Assembly: GCA_029237695.1 (NCBI GenBank)
Contig: CM055271.1
Location: 35,708,462-35,772,461, forward strand
Reading direction: 5' to 3'
Length of the DNA: 64,000 bases
From: Conchocele bisecta
Taxonomy: Eukaryota; Mollusca; Bivalvia; Lucinida; Thyasiridae
The position numbers and the translations under genes were made by a program. The notes beneath the pieces were generated by a model that was given only the letters and a program-made list of their open reading frames with translations, did no database searches and was not told the DNA's origin. Each line of letters starts with the position of its first letter. Position 1 is the stretch's first letter. Positions 1 to 8,712 of this stretch are shown in pieces.

Positions 1-221
1 TAGATAACTGTTTTTCAGGATACGTTTGAAAACAAAGAACACCATGTGGTACGCACACATGGTTATGTTTTCATGTATATATTTAATTCCTCCACTGTTT
101 CTATATAAATGTGTACAGAATACATATAAATATACAACTTCGTAATTCATAGTGTTTGTAGTATGAAAAAGATTCACACATAAGTGTTGATCATTCACTT
201 ATAAATATTTAATGTCTGCAT
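1..221. other. AT-rich sequence before the first gap
   Basis: This is low-complexity AT-rich DNA with no open frame of note and no repeat I can pair elsewhere in the window. If the ATF6-like gene continues to the left, it is intron. Confidence 0.4.
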
Positions 222-721
222 NNNNNNNNNNNNNNNNNNNNNNNNNNNNNNNNNNNNNNNNNNNNNNNNNNNNNNNNNNNNNNNNNNNNNNNNNNNNNNN
301 NNNNNNNNNNNNNNNNNNNNNNNNNNNNNNNNNNNNNNNNNNNNNNNNNNNNNNNNNNNNNNNNNNNNNNNNNNNNNNNNNNNNNNNNNNNNNNNNNNNN
401 NNNNNNNNNNNNNNNNNNNNNNNNNNNNNNNNNNNNNNNNNNNNNNNNNNNNNNNNNNNNNNNNNNNNNNNNNNNNNNNNNNNNNNNNNNNNNNNNNNNN
501 NNNNNNNNNNNNNNNNNNNNNNNNNNNNNNNNNNNNNNNNNNNNNNNNNNNNNNNNNNNNNNNNNNNNNNNNNNNNNNNNNNNNNNNNNNNNNNNNNNNN
601 NNNNNNNNNNNNNNNNNNNNNNNNNNNNNNNNNNNNNNNNNNNNNNNNNNNNNNNNNNNNNNNNNNNNNNNNNNNNNNNNNNNNNNNNNNNNNNNNNNNN
701 NNNNNNNNNNNNNNNNNNNNN
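222..721. other. Assembly gap (500 N)
   Basis: There are exactly 500 N, a conventional placeholder length rather than a measured gap. An exon of the minus-strand ATF6-like gene could be hidden here, because the next expected exon lies downstream of 1018 on the minus strand. Confidence 0.99.
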
Positions 722-776
722 GCAAATAGACAACACACCCCCCCCCGTTCCCCAAATGCTGGATCCACCCCTGTCA

Positions 777-825
777 CTAAACTTGGTAAGACTAAACTTG
801 GTAAGACTAAACTTGGTACAACTAA
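777..825. repeat. Short tandem repeat, 15-bp unit, about 3 copies
   Basis: The unit ACTAAACTTGGTAAG occurs about three times head to tail, the last copy being altered. The surrounding stretch 722-1017 has no other recognisable content and is probably intron. Confidence 0.8.
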
Positions 826-1017
826 AATGTTCATAAAGGTAAATCCAATTATTGTTCACAAAAAAAGCAGTGTTAATGTGAAATTTATAGACTATAATAA
901 TTTTGCACTTACAAATAATTTAGTCGTAGAAAGTTTAGTGAAACGGGCCCCTGGAGTATTTATGGACGTGAAACATTTTACACCGGCACGGAGAGCATCA
1001 CCAGTGTGACCACTTAC

Positions 1018-1441
1018 TTTGTGATGTAGACTGAGTGACTGGACTCTCAACTCCTGCCTCGGGCTTCGGCTGGATTTTGACTTTGGAGTTCACAATGGAA
1101 TGTAGTATGGCGCACGTGCCCAGTTCCGTGTGAGTAGATCCGGGGTTAACGTGACCCCAAACCCGGGTACTGTGACCCAGACCACCAGTGTTTGTTGCCC
1201 AGGGCTTCTGTGGGCTAATAAGGCATGGATATTGCCCCAGCGGGAGATCCTCTGTTTTGATTGGTGACTGTAAGTTTGTAGACTGTGTCGTGATTGGTTG
1301 GTGAACAATGGTGGTGGATAGTACGCCGGTCGGGCTGCATGGAGATACAAGGTCAAGGCCGTATGAAGGTGAATGCTGAGATTCTGAGGTCAGCTCGTCG
1401 GATATTGTGTAGACGAACTGCGCTGGGCTGGTGTCCATTAG
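1018..1441 (-). CDS. ATF6: ATF6-like gene, exon 5 (internal, activation region)
   Basis: This 424-bp internal exon is read from 1441 to 1018. On the minus strand it follows a good acceptor (pyrimidine tract then TTCGCAG) and ends at a perfect donor, GTAAGT. It enters in phase 0, matching the phase-0 end of exon 4, and leaves in phase 1. The 141 residues are rich in Ser, Thr and Pro and contain PIKTEDLP, a SUMO-consensus site (I-K-x-E). Near the end is NSKVKIQPKP, which resembles the 'SKPxIQPKP' segment of vertebrate ATF6 just before the bZIP part. The methionine at 1438 is internal, not a start, because the frame is open through the acceptor. It is clearly richer in GC than the flanking introns. 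The ATF6 name is inference from weak but ordered N-terminal motifs; a CREB3-type membrane bZIP protein is the main alternative. Confidence 0.72.
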
Positions 1442-1545
1442 CTGCGAATAAAAATTATGATTAATTTATTAACCCACCTCAGTCTAATGAAGCAATAATT
1501 TTTCTTGAACAAATCTCATTATTTTGTTTATTTCTCAATAAAGGG

Positions 1546-1610
1546 ATATGTTGTTACCACTCATTTGAACCGTCTCGTTGAGACGGTTCAAATGAGTGGT
1601 AACAACGTAT
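1546..1610. repeat. Near-perfect palindrome, 31-bp arms (core-palindrome family)
   Basis: The arms pair around GTCTCGTTGAGAC with one mismatch near the ends. The outer flanks (ATTTCTCAATAAA on the left, GAGATGAAAT on the right) match those of the palindromes at 10577 and 14035, although the arm sequence itself is different. It lies in the last visible intron of the ATF6-like gene. Confidence 0.9.
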
Positions 1611-1887
1611 ATTTTTGAGATGAAATAAAGAAAATAATGACTTTTTTCTCGGTAGTTTCATACTAAATTATTGTATCACGTCTGCATGGTTAATAGGGCC
1701 AACTGTAAGAAATGACGTGTGGCTGGAGAAATGGGTCTTATGGGATTTGTAACCAGTGTAGTTTGTGATCAAATTGCACACTCATGCAGCCTGATAACGA
1801 TCTACATTTCTTGTTAGAAGCACGAAGGGTGTTTTATTAATCGAAAGGCGAACAATGCAGATCCTGATCAGATGATCTGGATCTAGA

Positions 1888-2461
1888 CTGTAGTCTGTTT
1901 CACGAAACTTGCCCAAATTTTACGGCTATATAAACAATGCAAAAACAATATTTTTTTCGATAATATTAAATTAAAGCAAAATTTAAGAATGAGACTTCTT
2001 TTTATTTTGTGAAATTTTGTCAAATATTGGTTTCATTACGAAAAATTGATTTCTCTATCATGGGAATTTAACATGGGGGGAAAAGAGGTAGAGGACTTGT
2101 GGGAGGAGTCAAAAAACAATTTTTTTTTTAAAATTTACTCCGAAACCTAGCTAGATACCTTGGAAATGATCTAACTAAGAAAACAAGTTAAATTTTAAAA
2201 ATCGGTCCAGTATTTCTGAAATTCTAAAAAATTTCCCCATGTTAAATCCCCATAGACATCTTCGGAGTGAAGATGTCTATGGGGATTTAACATGGGGAAA
2301 TTTTGTTTTCGCAATAAAATCAATATTTGACCAAATTTCACGAAATCAAAAGAAGGCTCATTCTTAAATTTTCCTTTAATTTAATATTATCGAAAACAAT
2401 ATGGTTTTTTAATTGTTTATATGGCCGTAAAATTTGGGCAGCTTTCGTGAAACAGACAGTA
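1888..2461. mobile_element. MITE, family A, TIR CTGTCTGTTTCACGAAA
   Basis: The terminal inverted repeats start TAGTCTGTTTCACGAAA and end TTTCGTGAAACAGACAGTA, and pairing extends more than 100 bp inward. A central hairpin repeats CCCCATAGACATCTTC in both orientations. TA at both ends suggests a TA target duplication of the Tc1/mariner kind, which is inference. There is no transposase. A second copy is at 5980-6536, and elements at 10107 and 38775 share the interior but have different ends. Confidence 0.8.
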
Positions 2462-2786
2462 GCTACAATAATTCGCCTCCGATATGTTATCTACAGCTAC
2501 AATTTGACCCATTCAAAAAATGCGAGCAACCGAAGTGCATACCCAAACCTGTTGCATGTAGGTCAACATTTAGTAAACTGTATAGTTTATACCTTTACAC
2601 AAATAATCTTTGATCTAGAACTAGTAAATTGCCAAAAACAATAGAACAGGGAAATCATTTTCCCATGGAAGCCATCTTTTCTCTTGTTGTTGTGACGCAA
2701 TTATTTTAGCTGAATTCGCATTGATTATCAAAAGTGGGAGTACAAAATACGCACAACAATGTGAAAATACGCATTGAAAATTCACT

Positions 2787-2844
2787 TAGTTGAGCTGCAA
2801 AAAGCAAACGGTGTTTGTTTTTTGCAGCTGAAATAAGTGAATGT
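2787..2844. repeat. Small hairpin
   Basis: ATTCACTTAGTTGAGCTGCAA is followed after a short loop by its imperfect reverse complement (TTGCAGCTGAAATAAGTGAAT). Its function is unknown; it is probably a MITE relic. Confidence 0.6.
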
Positions 2845-2956
2845 TTAAATTTGTTATAGTTTTTATCATATGTTCCCTATTTACTATTAATGAAGAAAAT
2901 CAATAATTAATTTGCAAAAGTAAAATACGCAATGATTTTGCTAATCTGGAGATCTG

Positions 2957-3013
2957 ATATGGTTTCAGCGAGACGGGGCGACACCACTTACAGCAGGACA
3001 TGTAGTTTCCTTA
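2957..3013 (+). pseudogene. Tc1/mariner-type transposase relic, fragment 1
   Basis: The plus strand reads WFQRDGATPLTAGHVVS, the segment around the second catalytic aspartate (QxDGAxPH) of IS630/Tc1/mariner transposases (DDE_3 fold). It is cut off by the family-B MITE that starts at 3014. A second, overlapping copy of this segment follows the MITE. Confidence 0.65.
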
Positions 3014-3281
3014 AGCCGATTTCATCAAAATTGCAAAGTATACTTATCTAGCAAAGTATACTTTGAGGGAGTAATCATTTATTTTTCCCAAAATGCATTA
3101 TGTCATATAGAACATTAAAAGTATGCAGAATTATTATATTGAAATTATTACATTATCACAGCCAAAATGGCTGTGATAATGTAATAAATTCAGTAAAATA
3201 AAAAATTAATAAATTTATCCATAAATTGAAAATTTCTCCCTCAAAGTATGCTTTCTATGCAATGTTGGTGAAATAGGCTAC
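3014..3281. mobile_element. MITE, family B, TIR GTAGCCGATTTCATCAAAATTG
   Basis: The ends are AGCCGATTTCATCAAAA and a degenerate complement (GGTGAAATAGGCTAC). The centre is the palindrome TTATCACAGCC/GGCTGTGATAA. Both sides carry AAAGTATACTTTGAGGGAG-type subterminal blocks. Other copies are at 5700 (half), 7788-8100 (best), 52831-53088 and 61566-61821. It is non-coding and is inserted in a transposase relic. Confidence 0.82.
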
Positions 3282-3283
3282 AT

Positions 3284-3453
3284 ATATGGTTTCAGCAATA
3301 CACCACATACAGCAGGACATGTAGCTTCCTGGCTTACCAAGACATTCGGTGTCAGAGAGGTTTGTCTCGTTCAGGACTGGAAACGAATGGCCACCCCATT
3401 CCCCGGACCTAAGCCCCCTAGACTTTTTCCTTTGGGGATATTTGAAGGAATAG
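3284..3453 (+). pseudogene. Tc1/mariner-type transposase relic, fragment 2
   Basis: This fragment resumes with TPHTAGHVASWLTK and, after one frameshift, reads EWPPHSPDLSPLDFFLWG before a stop at 3451. SPDLxPLDFFLWGYLK is the segment carrying the third catalytic acidic residue of DDE_3 transposases. The first 50 or so bases repeat those of fragment 1 on the far side of the MITE, so the two fragments overlap rather than abut. The catalytic N-terminal part is absent. It is dead and intronic. Confidence 0.7.
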
Positions 3454-3494
3454 AAATTTGTTCATCAAGCCAGAAACATGTGCCAATGTGATTG

Positions 3495-3878
3495 CAGAGC
3501 TCCAGATAAGGTGCGTATTTGCTTAAATACCCAATTAAAATTGAAATCTGAAGTAGTGCGTATCAAAAAGCAATGAAAAATGTGTGGTATCTTTATCATG
3601 CTACAGAAAACAACAAACGGACCACAAATATAGCATACGTTTATTATTTTTCCATGAAAACACATCTTGGTATTTCATTAGAATTGTCTCCAAGGAGACA
3701 ATTCTAATGAAATACCAAGACATGTTTTCATTAGAAGCAAACTATTCAATAATTGCTGTCTGTTGATGTGTAAACAGTAGTGTGATTTTATTTTACCCAA
3801 TTAAAATTTTGAAATACCCAATTGCTTCAGAAATGATGGAGTAACAATACTCAATTACTAATTCCTTATCTGGAGCCC
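3495..3878. mobile_element. MITE, family C (hAT-like), copy 1, left part
   Basis: The TIR is CAGAGCTCCAGATAAGG at the left and TTATCTGGAGCCC at the right. The left flank TGTGATTG (3487-3494) recurs directly after the far end at 4778-4785, an 8-bp target duplication as expected for hAT elements. The element is interrupted at 3878 by an 892-bp foldback and its last 7 bases reappear at 4771-4777. Other copies are at 5075-5497 (opposite orientation) and 11488-11899. Confidence 0.8.
3655..3730. repeat. Near-perfect palindrome, 37-bp arms
   Basis: It is centred on GTCTCCAAGGAGAC with arms of about 37 bp and one or two mismatches. It sits in the middle of a family-C MITE. The inner core TTAGAATTGTCTC is shared with palindromes inside MITEs of other families. 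Confidence 0.92.
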
Positions 3879-4770
3879 ACAGGCGATTCTAGCGTGTCTT
3901 GGATGGTCAATTATTGTTTGTATATACATAAAACACCTTTCTAAACAATGTACAAAACAATTTAAAAGTGCCCGGGTGTAAATATAATAATACTTAGAAA
4001 GGTACAAAACTCCCATTCGCCACCATTGTAACGAAAAGCCACACAATGTAGACAATTGGAACTCGCCTATAAAACGCATTCAGCGTGTCGTAACTGCTGT
4101 TTGGGGTGAATTTTCGACATAAAGTTTACAGTTACCAATACATTAACATAAATCTCAAAGATTGTGGGTGTAAACTGTACTAAAAACGCGTCTTACTAAC
4201 CTAAAATCCGCTTTTTAAAATCATACACCTTCGTTTCCTAGATTAAAAAATGAAGGTTAGCCCCTCCATCTTTGCCAAAATATCGAATCACATGACACTC
4301 ACTGATTTGGTTGGCTAATGGAATGACGTCAGTCTCCAGTAACCAACCAAACTATTGCGTGCACGTGATTGAAACATTTTCAAAGATGGCGGCTAATAGT
4401 CATCGAGAATGCGGAAGTGAACGTGTATGATTTTAAAAAGCGAATTTAGGTTAGTGGGACCCGTTTTTAGTACAGTTTACACTCGAAATCTTTGAGATTT
4501 ATGTTAATGTATTAGCAACTGTAAAATCTATGCCGAAAACCCACCTCAAGCAGCGGTTTCGACACGCTGTAATGCGTTGTATAGGCGAGTTCCAATTGTC
4601 TACATTGTGTGGCTTTTCGTTACAATGGTGGCGAATGGGAGTTTTGTACCTTTCTAAGTATTATTATATTTACACGCGGGCACTTTTGAATTGTTTTGTA
4701 CATTGTTTAGAAAGGTGTTTTATGTATATACAAACAATAATTGACCATCCAAGACACGCTAGAATCGCCT
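3879..4770. mobile_element. Foldback transposon, 892 bp, arms of about 430 bp
   Basis: The left arm begins CAGGCGATTCTAGCGTG and the right arm ends CACGCTAGAATCGCCTG. The two arms are complementary almost to the centre (CCATCTTTG in one and CAAAGATGG in the other still pair). GGAGCCC stands on both sides (3872-3878 and 4771-4777), so this is a later insertion into a family-C MITE with a target duplication of about 7-9 bp. The arms contain short matching open frames by symmetry, with no recognisable protein. Confidence 0.88.
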
Positions 4771-4979
4771 GGAGCCCTGTGATTGACAATTAGAAAAGAA
4801 GACAGAACATCGTAATCAGCCAAAATGGACGTTATTTAGAGCATGTGTTGTAAAACATTTTCGGAGCTTTGGTATATTTCAAAATATTTTCAGGTAAATA
4901 TATCAATGTTATATGTCAAACTTTAAAACCTCCCAAATAGCAGAATATGTTTATTATATTATGTGGTATACAGGCTCAC

Positions 4980-5033
4980 GATCTACCCTGTTTGCCACTA
5001 CAACTATACAGGCCTGTGGTGTTGAAAGGGTTA
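4980..5033. repeat. Dispersed repeat fragment ending AAGGGTTAA
   Basis: TACCCTGTTTGCCAC...GTGTTGAAAGGGTTAA resembles 42788-42853, which ends GTGTTGAAATGGTTAA. The AAGGGTTAA terminus suggests one end of a TTAA-targeting element; the other end was not found. Confidence 0.4.
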
Positions 5034-5074
5034 ATGTAGTGCACTGGTCCTACCAATTACTACCTAAATGTAGG

Positions 5075-5497
5075 CAGGGCTCCAGATAAGGAATTAGTAA
5101 TTGAGTATTGTCACTCCATCGTTTCTGAAGCAATTAAGTATTTCAAAATTTGAATTGGGTAAAATAAAATCACACTACTGTTTACGCATCAACATTCCAC
5201 AATTATTGAATAGTTTGCTTCGAAATGAAAACATATCTTGACATTTCATTAGAATTGTCTCCTTGGAATGACAATGAATAACAACGAATAACAATGAATT
5301 ACCAAGATGTGTTTTCATGGAAAATAAGAAAAATATGCTGTATTTGTGGTCTCTTTATTGTTTTCTGAAATTCTGCAGCATGATAAAGATACAATTTTTT
5401 TTATTGCTTTTTGATACTCGCTACTTCTGATTTCAATTGGGTTTTTTGCAATTTTAATTGGGTATTTAAGCAAATACGCAGCTTATCTGGAGCCCTG
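5075..5497. mobile_element. MITE, family C (hAT-like), copy 2, inverted
   Basis: CAGGGCTCCAGATAAGG stands at the left and CTTATCTGGAGCCCTG at the right. It is in reverse orientation relative to the copies at 3495 and 11488. Its central palindrome is partly broken and expanded by short AACAATGAATA-like repeats. No clean target duplication was found, so it is probably old. Confidence 0.8.
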
Positions 5498-5699
5498 TGC
5501 ATTTGAACAGATTCAGCAATTATTTCTCACAATCGACAAATACAGTAAATGTGTCAATTTTAATTTTTTACTTACTAACTTCTGATTCGTATGAAGTGTA
5601 GTAAGACGGCGGGTGGCTGGTCATGAGACTACTCAGAGTTTTCTATTCTATAGTGACTCTTTCGGGGCATTTCAAACCTTCATATTTGATTTTGACAGG

Positions 5700-5866
5700 T
5701 GCCTATTTCACCAACATTTCAAAGTATACTTTGAGGGAGTAATCATTTATTTTTCCCGAAATGCATTATTTCATATAGAACTAACAACTGCATATATTTG
5801 ATGATTAAAAGTATGCAGAATTATTATACTGAATTTATTACAGAAACACTTTGTGATAATGTAGTG
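5700..5866. mobile_element. MITE, family B, half copy
   Basis: It begins with TTTCACCAACATTTCAAAGT and matches the left half of the family-B MITE up to the central TTTATTACA. The right half is missing. Confidence 0.7.
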
Positions 5867-5979
5867 TGATTGTATTTTACTTCGATTTAGTCTTCATCGG
5901 CCATTTTGATCTTTGAATTCTGGAAATTGAGAGCCAACTTGTATTCAGTATCGAGCATAAACATCCGGATAATCAGCTA

Positions 5980-6536
5980 TAGTCTGTTTCACGAAAGCTG
6001 CCCAAATTTTACGGCCATATAAACAATACAAAAACAATATTTTTTTCGATAGTATTAAATTAAAGGAAAATTTAAGAATGAGCCTTTTTTTATTTCGTGA
6101 AATTCGGTCAAATATTGGTTTTATTACGAAAAATTTATTTGTTTTGGGAATTTAACATTGGGGAAAAAGTGGTAAGGAAGTGTGGGAGGAGTCAAAAAAC
6201 TAAAAAAATTGGAAATTGACTCCGAAACCGGACTAGATAGCTTGGATATGATCTAACTAAGAAAACAAAAGTTAAATTTTAAAAATCGGTCCAGTATTTC
6301 TAAAATTCAAAAAAAAATCCCCATGTTAAATCCCCATCTCCGTGAAGATGTCTATGGGGATTTAATATGGGGAAATTTTGTTTTCGCAATAAAATCAATA
6401 TTTGACCAAATTTCACGAAATAAAAAGAAGGATCATTCTTAAATGTTCCTTTAATTTAATATTATCGTAAAAAATATTGTTTTTGAATTGTCTATTTAGC
6501 TGTAAAATTTGGGCAGCTTTCGTGAAACAGACAGTA
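5980..6536. mobile_element. MITE, family A, copy 2
   Basis: The ends TAGTCTGTTTCACGAAAGC and GCTTTCGTGAAACAGACAGTA match the copy at 1888-2461 along most of their length, including the central CCCCAT/ATGGGG hairpin. It lies about 50 bp downstream, in transcript order, of the end of ATF6-like exon 4. Confidence 0.82.
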
Positions 6537-6586
6537 ATGATGTCGGTGGTATGTAAAGTTACACTAAGGAACTAATGCAACCATAC

Positions 6587-6699
6587 CGGAGACACGCCAC
6601 TATCGCAGCTGTCCGAGTGGTGAGACAAACTGGGCGACAGGGGCTCGCTCTTTATCTCCGCGGGTGGTGACGCGACACCATCGGTCATCGCAATCAAGC
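6587..6699 (-). CDS. ATF6: ATF6-like gene, exon 4
   Basis: This 113-bp exon is read from 6699 to 6587. The acceptor is TTTATTGCCAG and the donor is GTATGG. It enters in phase 1, completing a glycine codon begun by exon 3, and exits in phase 0. The 38 residues include EIKSEPLSP, a proline-directed SUMO-consensus motif typical of ATF6 and CREB3 activation regions, and end with SDSCDSGVSP. The same DSGVS motif closes exon 3. It is a GC-rich island in AT-rich intron, as are the other exons. Exon 3 lies 1.4 kb upstream and exon 5 lies 5.1 kb downstream. The assignment rests on phase continuity and motif order; nothing in the exon alone proves identity. Confidence 0.72.
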
Positions 6700-6739
6700 C
6701 TGGCAATAAACATACATGTATCAATGGTGGGAAATTAAT

Positions 6740-7090
6740 ATGTATTGTCGTCTGCTGTTTTAGTTTCTTTTTTTCATATTTGCGTCTTATTTACTCAATA
6801 AAAAGTAAAAAAAAAACATCTTTTGACAGCACATGAGAATCATCTGCAATCGGAACAAGTACAAACAGCGGGAAATTAATACATGTATGTTGATATTTTT
6901 GTTCATATTTTTGTATTTATTTTCTTATTAAAAACATATTTTGACAGCACATGAAAATCATCTCCAATGGAGACATGTTTTGTCAGCACATGAGAATTGC
7001 CTCCATTATTATTCTGCTCCGTGCAAGTAGTCACAATCAGCCATCGTTTCAACAAAGAATCGAGTACAGCCGGCAACAATGAAATTATTT
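6740..7090. repeat. Degenerate MITE-derived sequence
   Basis: It contains the blocks TTGTCGTCTGCTGTTTTAGT, TTTTGACAGCACATGA (three times) and GAGACATG, all related to the TTAA-flanked MITE at 7095-7335. It looks like one or two older, scrambled copies. Confidence 0.5.
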
Positions 7091-7094
7091 TTAA

Positions 7095-7335
7095 CCCTTA
7101 GATCGCTACACATAACAATTGTCGTCTGCTGTTGCTTTCATATCTTGCCTTATTTCTCAATAAAAACATGGTTTGTTAGCACTTCAGAATCATTTCCAAT
7201 GCAAACTATTCTAAAGTGCTGTCAAAACATGTTGTAAATTATTCTAAAGTGCTGTCAAACCATGTTTTTGATGATAAAAATGGAAAATAGAAAATAAACA
7301 GCAGACGACAAAAAAATAAGATAGCGGTGTAAGGG
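7095..7335. mobile_element. TTAA-flanked MITE (piggyBac-like), 241 bp
   Basis: TTAA (7091-7094) and TTAA (7336-7339) bracket ends CCCTTAGATCGC and GCGGTGTAAGGG. The subterminal blocks TTGTCGTCTGCTGTT and AACAGCAGACGACAA are perfect complements. A TTAA target with CCC-type termini is characteristic of piggyBac superfamily elements; the superfamily call is inference. Its right inner arm (ATTCTAAAGTGCTGTCAAA) is present twice. It belongs to the palindromic-core group. Confidence 0.75.
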
Positions 7336-7339
7336 TTAA

Positions 7340-7787
7340 TAAGAACATTTAGTATGACCGTAAAACATGTAAATTACGGCATTTGTGTGACAAAATCTGT
7401 TTGTTAAGAAAATGTACCACAACTAGAAAATGTGTAGAACCCGGATGCCCCATTTATGGCTTTGATAGTACACGAGGCAAAATTCCAAGCCCAAAAGGAG
7501 GAAGATAATCTTTGCTCAGTGTCAAAGCAAAAATACAAATTCACTTGGTACATCTACACACCATAAAGAAGCTGCATACCAAGCATCAAGCCTCCAGCTA
7601 TTACGGTTTAGACGTTTTACAAGTTACAAGGCAAAATGTTTCAGGTCCCTAGCTAGTACGGTTTAAAAGTTTTACGATTTACAAGGTTGGTGATGGACGG
7701 ACGAATGGATGGGACGGACAAGGGTAACACTAAATGCCCCCTCAACTCTCGTGGTGGGGCATAAAAATTATACTGTACGTTACATGA
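7340..7787. repeat. Dispersed repeat with GCCCC/GGGGC hairpin
   Basis: The segment GGGTAACACTAAATGCCCC...GGTGGGGCATAAAAAT (about 7722-7768) forms a hairpin and recurs at about 19176-19212. This block is common in bivalve genomes by general knowledge. The rest of the stretch is AT-rich with no coding signal. Confidence 0.6.
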
Positions 7788-8100
7788 CCAGTAGCCGATT
7801 TCACCAACATTGCAAAGTATATATCTAGCTAGCAAAGCATACTTTGAGGGAGAAATTTTCAATTTAAGGATAAATTTATGAATTTTTATTATACTGAATT
7901 TATTACATTATCACAGCCATTTTGGCTGTGATAATGTAATAAATTCAGTATAATAATTCTGCATAGTTTTAATCATCAAATATATGCAGTCGTTAGTTCT
8001 ATATGAAATAATGCATTTCAGGAAAAATAAATGATTATCCCTCAAAGTATACTTTGCTAGAAAAGTATGTTTTGCAATTTTGATGAAATCGGCTACTGGT
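7788..8100. mobile_element. MITE, family B, best-preserved copy (313 bp)
   Basis: ACCAGTAGCCGATTTCA stands at the left and TGAAATCGGCTACTGGT at the right. The TIRs run more than 60 bp with a perfect central palindrome around ATCACAGCCATTTTGGCTGTGAT. It ends only 24 bp from the donor of ATF6-like exon 3. Confidence 0.9.
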
Positions 8101-8123
8101 TACACCATGTGATGAATACGCAC

Positions 8124-8199
8124 CACTGACGCCGCTGTCGGAACTGTCACTCCAGTCGTTGAGCAGGTCATCGTGGCTGTACGACAACTCCAGGGGCAG
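8124..8199 (-). CDS. ATF6: ATF6-like gene, exon 3
   Basis: This 76-bp exon is read from 8199 to 8124. The acceptor is GTTTGTTGTTTAG and the donor is GTGCGT. It is in phase 0 on entry, matching the CAG end of exon 2, and exits in phase 1. It encodes LPLELSYSHDDLLNDWSDSS followed by DSGVS. This is an acidic, Ser/Asp-rich patch with bulky hydrophobics, as in acidic activation domains. The other two frames close quickly when read from the acceptor. A family-B MITE inserted 24 bp beyond the donor has left the splice site intact. Confidence 0.72.
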
Positions 8200-8219
8200 C
8201 TAAACAACAAACATCACAG

Positions 8220-8442
8220 ATCTTATTACCGATTGATTGTGTGGGGCAAGGATTAACCCTTAAATTTCAAAGTGCTTCGACATTGGTCACAGGGGCTGCA
8301 CGGGGTTGGCATAGAATAAAGATATGGATGATGATAAACACACATGTGAAGTTTTGAGCGAATTGGCGAAGCGGTTTCAGAGAAATAGTGTACTTAAAAC
8401 AAATTTTAACCAAAAACTTTAGCCCGGAAGCACATACGCCAA
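8220..8442. repeat. Dispersed 'gggcacaggggc' repeat, copy
   Basis: ACATTGGTCACAGGGGCTGC, an ATAGAATAAAGATATGGATG-like block and a TGTGAAGTTTTGAGCGAATT block match stretches at 8984-9110, 9245-9345 and 20285-20830. It is non-coding. Confidence 0.7.
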
Positions 8443-8712
8443 TGTGCCGACTATCGCGCTGTCCGCAAGTGCCGACTATATCGCACTGTCCGCAAGTGCC
8501 GACTTTATCGCGCTATCCGCAAGTGCCGACTATATCGCGCTGTCCGCAAGTGCCGACTATATTGCGCTGTCCGCAAGTGCCGACTATATCGCGCTGTCCG
8601 CAAGTGCCGAATATATCGCGCTGTCCGCAAGTGCCGACTATATCGCGCTGTTCGCATGTGCCGACTATATCGCGCTGTCCGCAAGTGCCGACTATATCGC
8701 GCTGTCCGCAAG
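8443..8712. repeat. Minisatellite, 27-bp unit, 10 copies
   Basis: The unit GTGCCGACTATATCGCGCTG followed by TCCGCAA is repeated ten times with few substitutions. Because 27 is a multiple of 3, several frames stay open and give 9-residue peptide repeats (for example ADYIALSAS); I regard these as by-products. Single copies of the unit occur at about 9180 and 9497, inside other copies of the same dispersed repeat, so the unit was amplified locally here. Confidence 0.95.

Noticed and set aside
998..1438. Single-exon 146-residue gene on the minus strand
   Set aside because: The frame is open through a good acceptor at 1442 and a perfect donor at 1017. It is an internal exon of the ATF6-like gene, so the ATG at 1438 and the stop at 998 are not used.
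3858..4793. Two nearly identical small proteins in opposite directions
   Set aside because: They arise by symmetry from the arms of the foldback element and have no motif.
8443..8712. CRISPR-like array
   Set aside because: Units are contiguous 27-mers with no variable spacers, and the context is eukaryotic intron.
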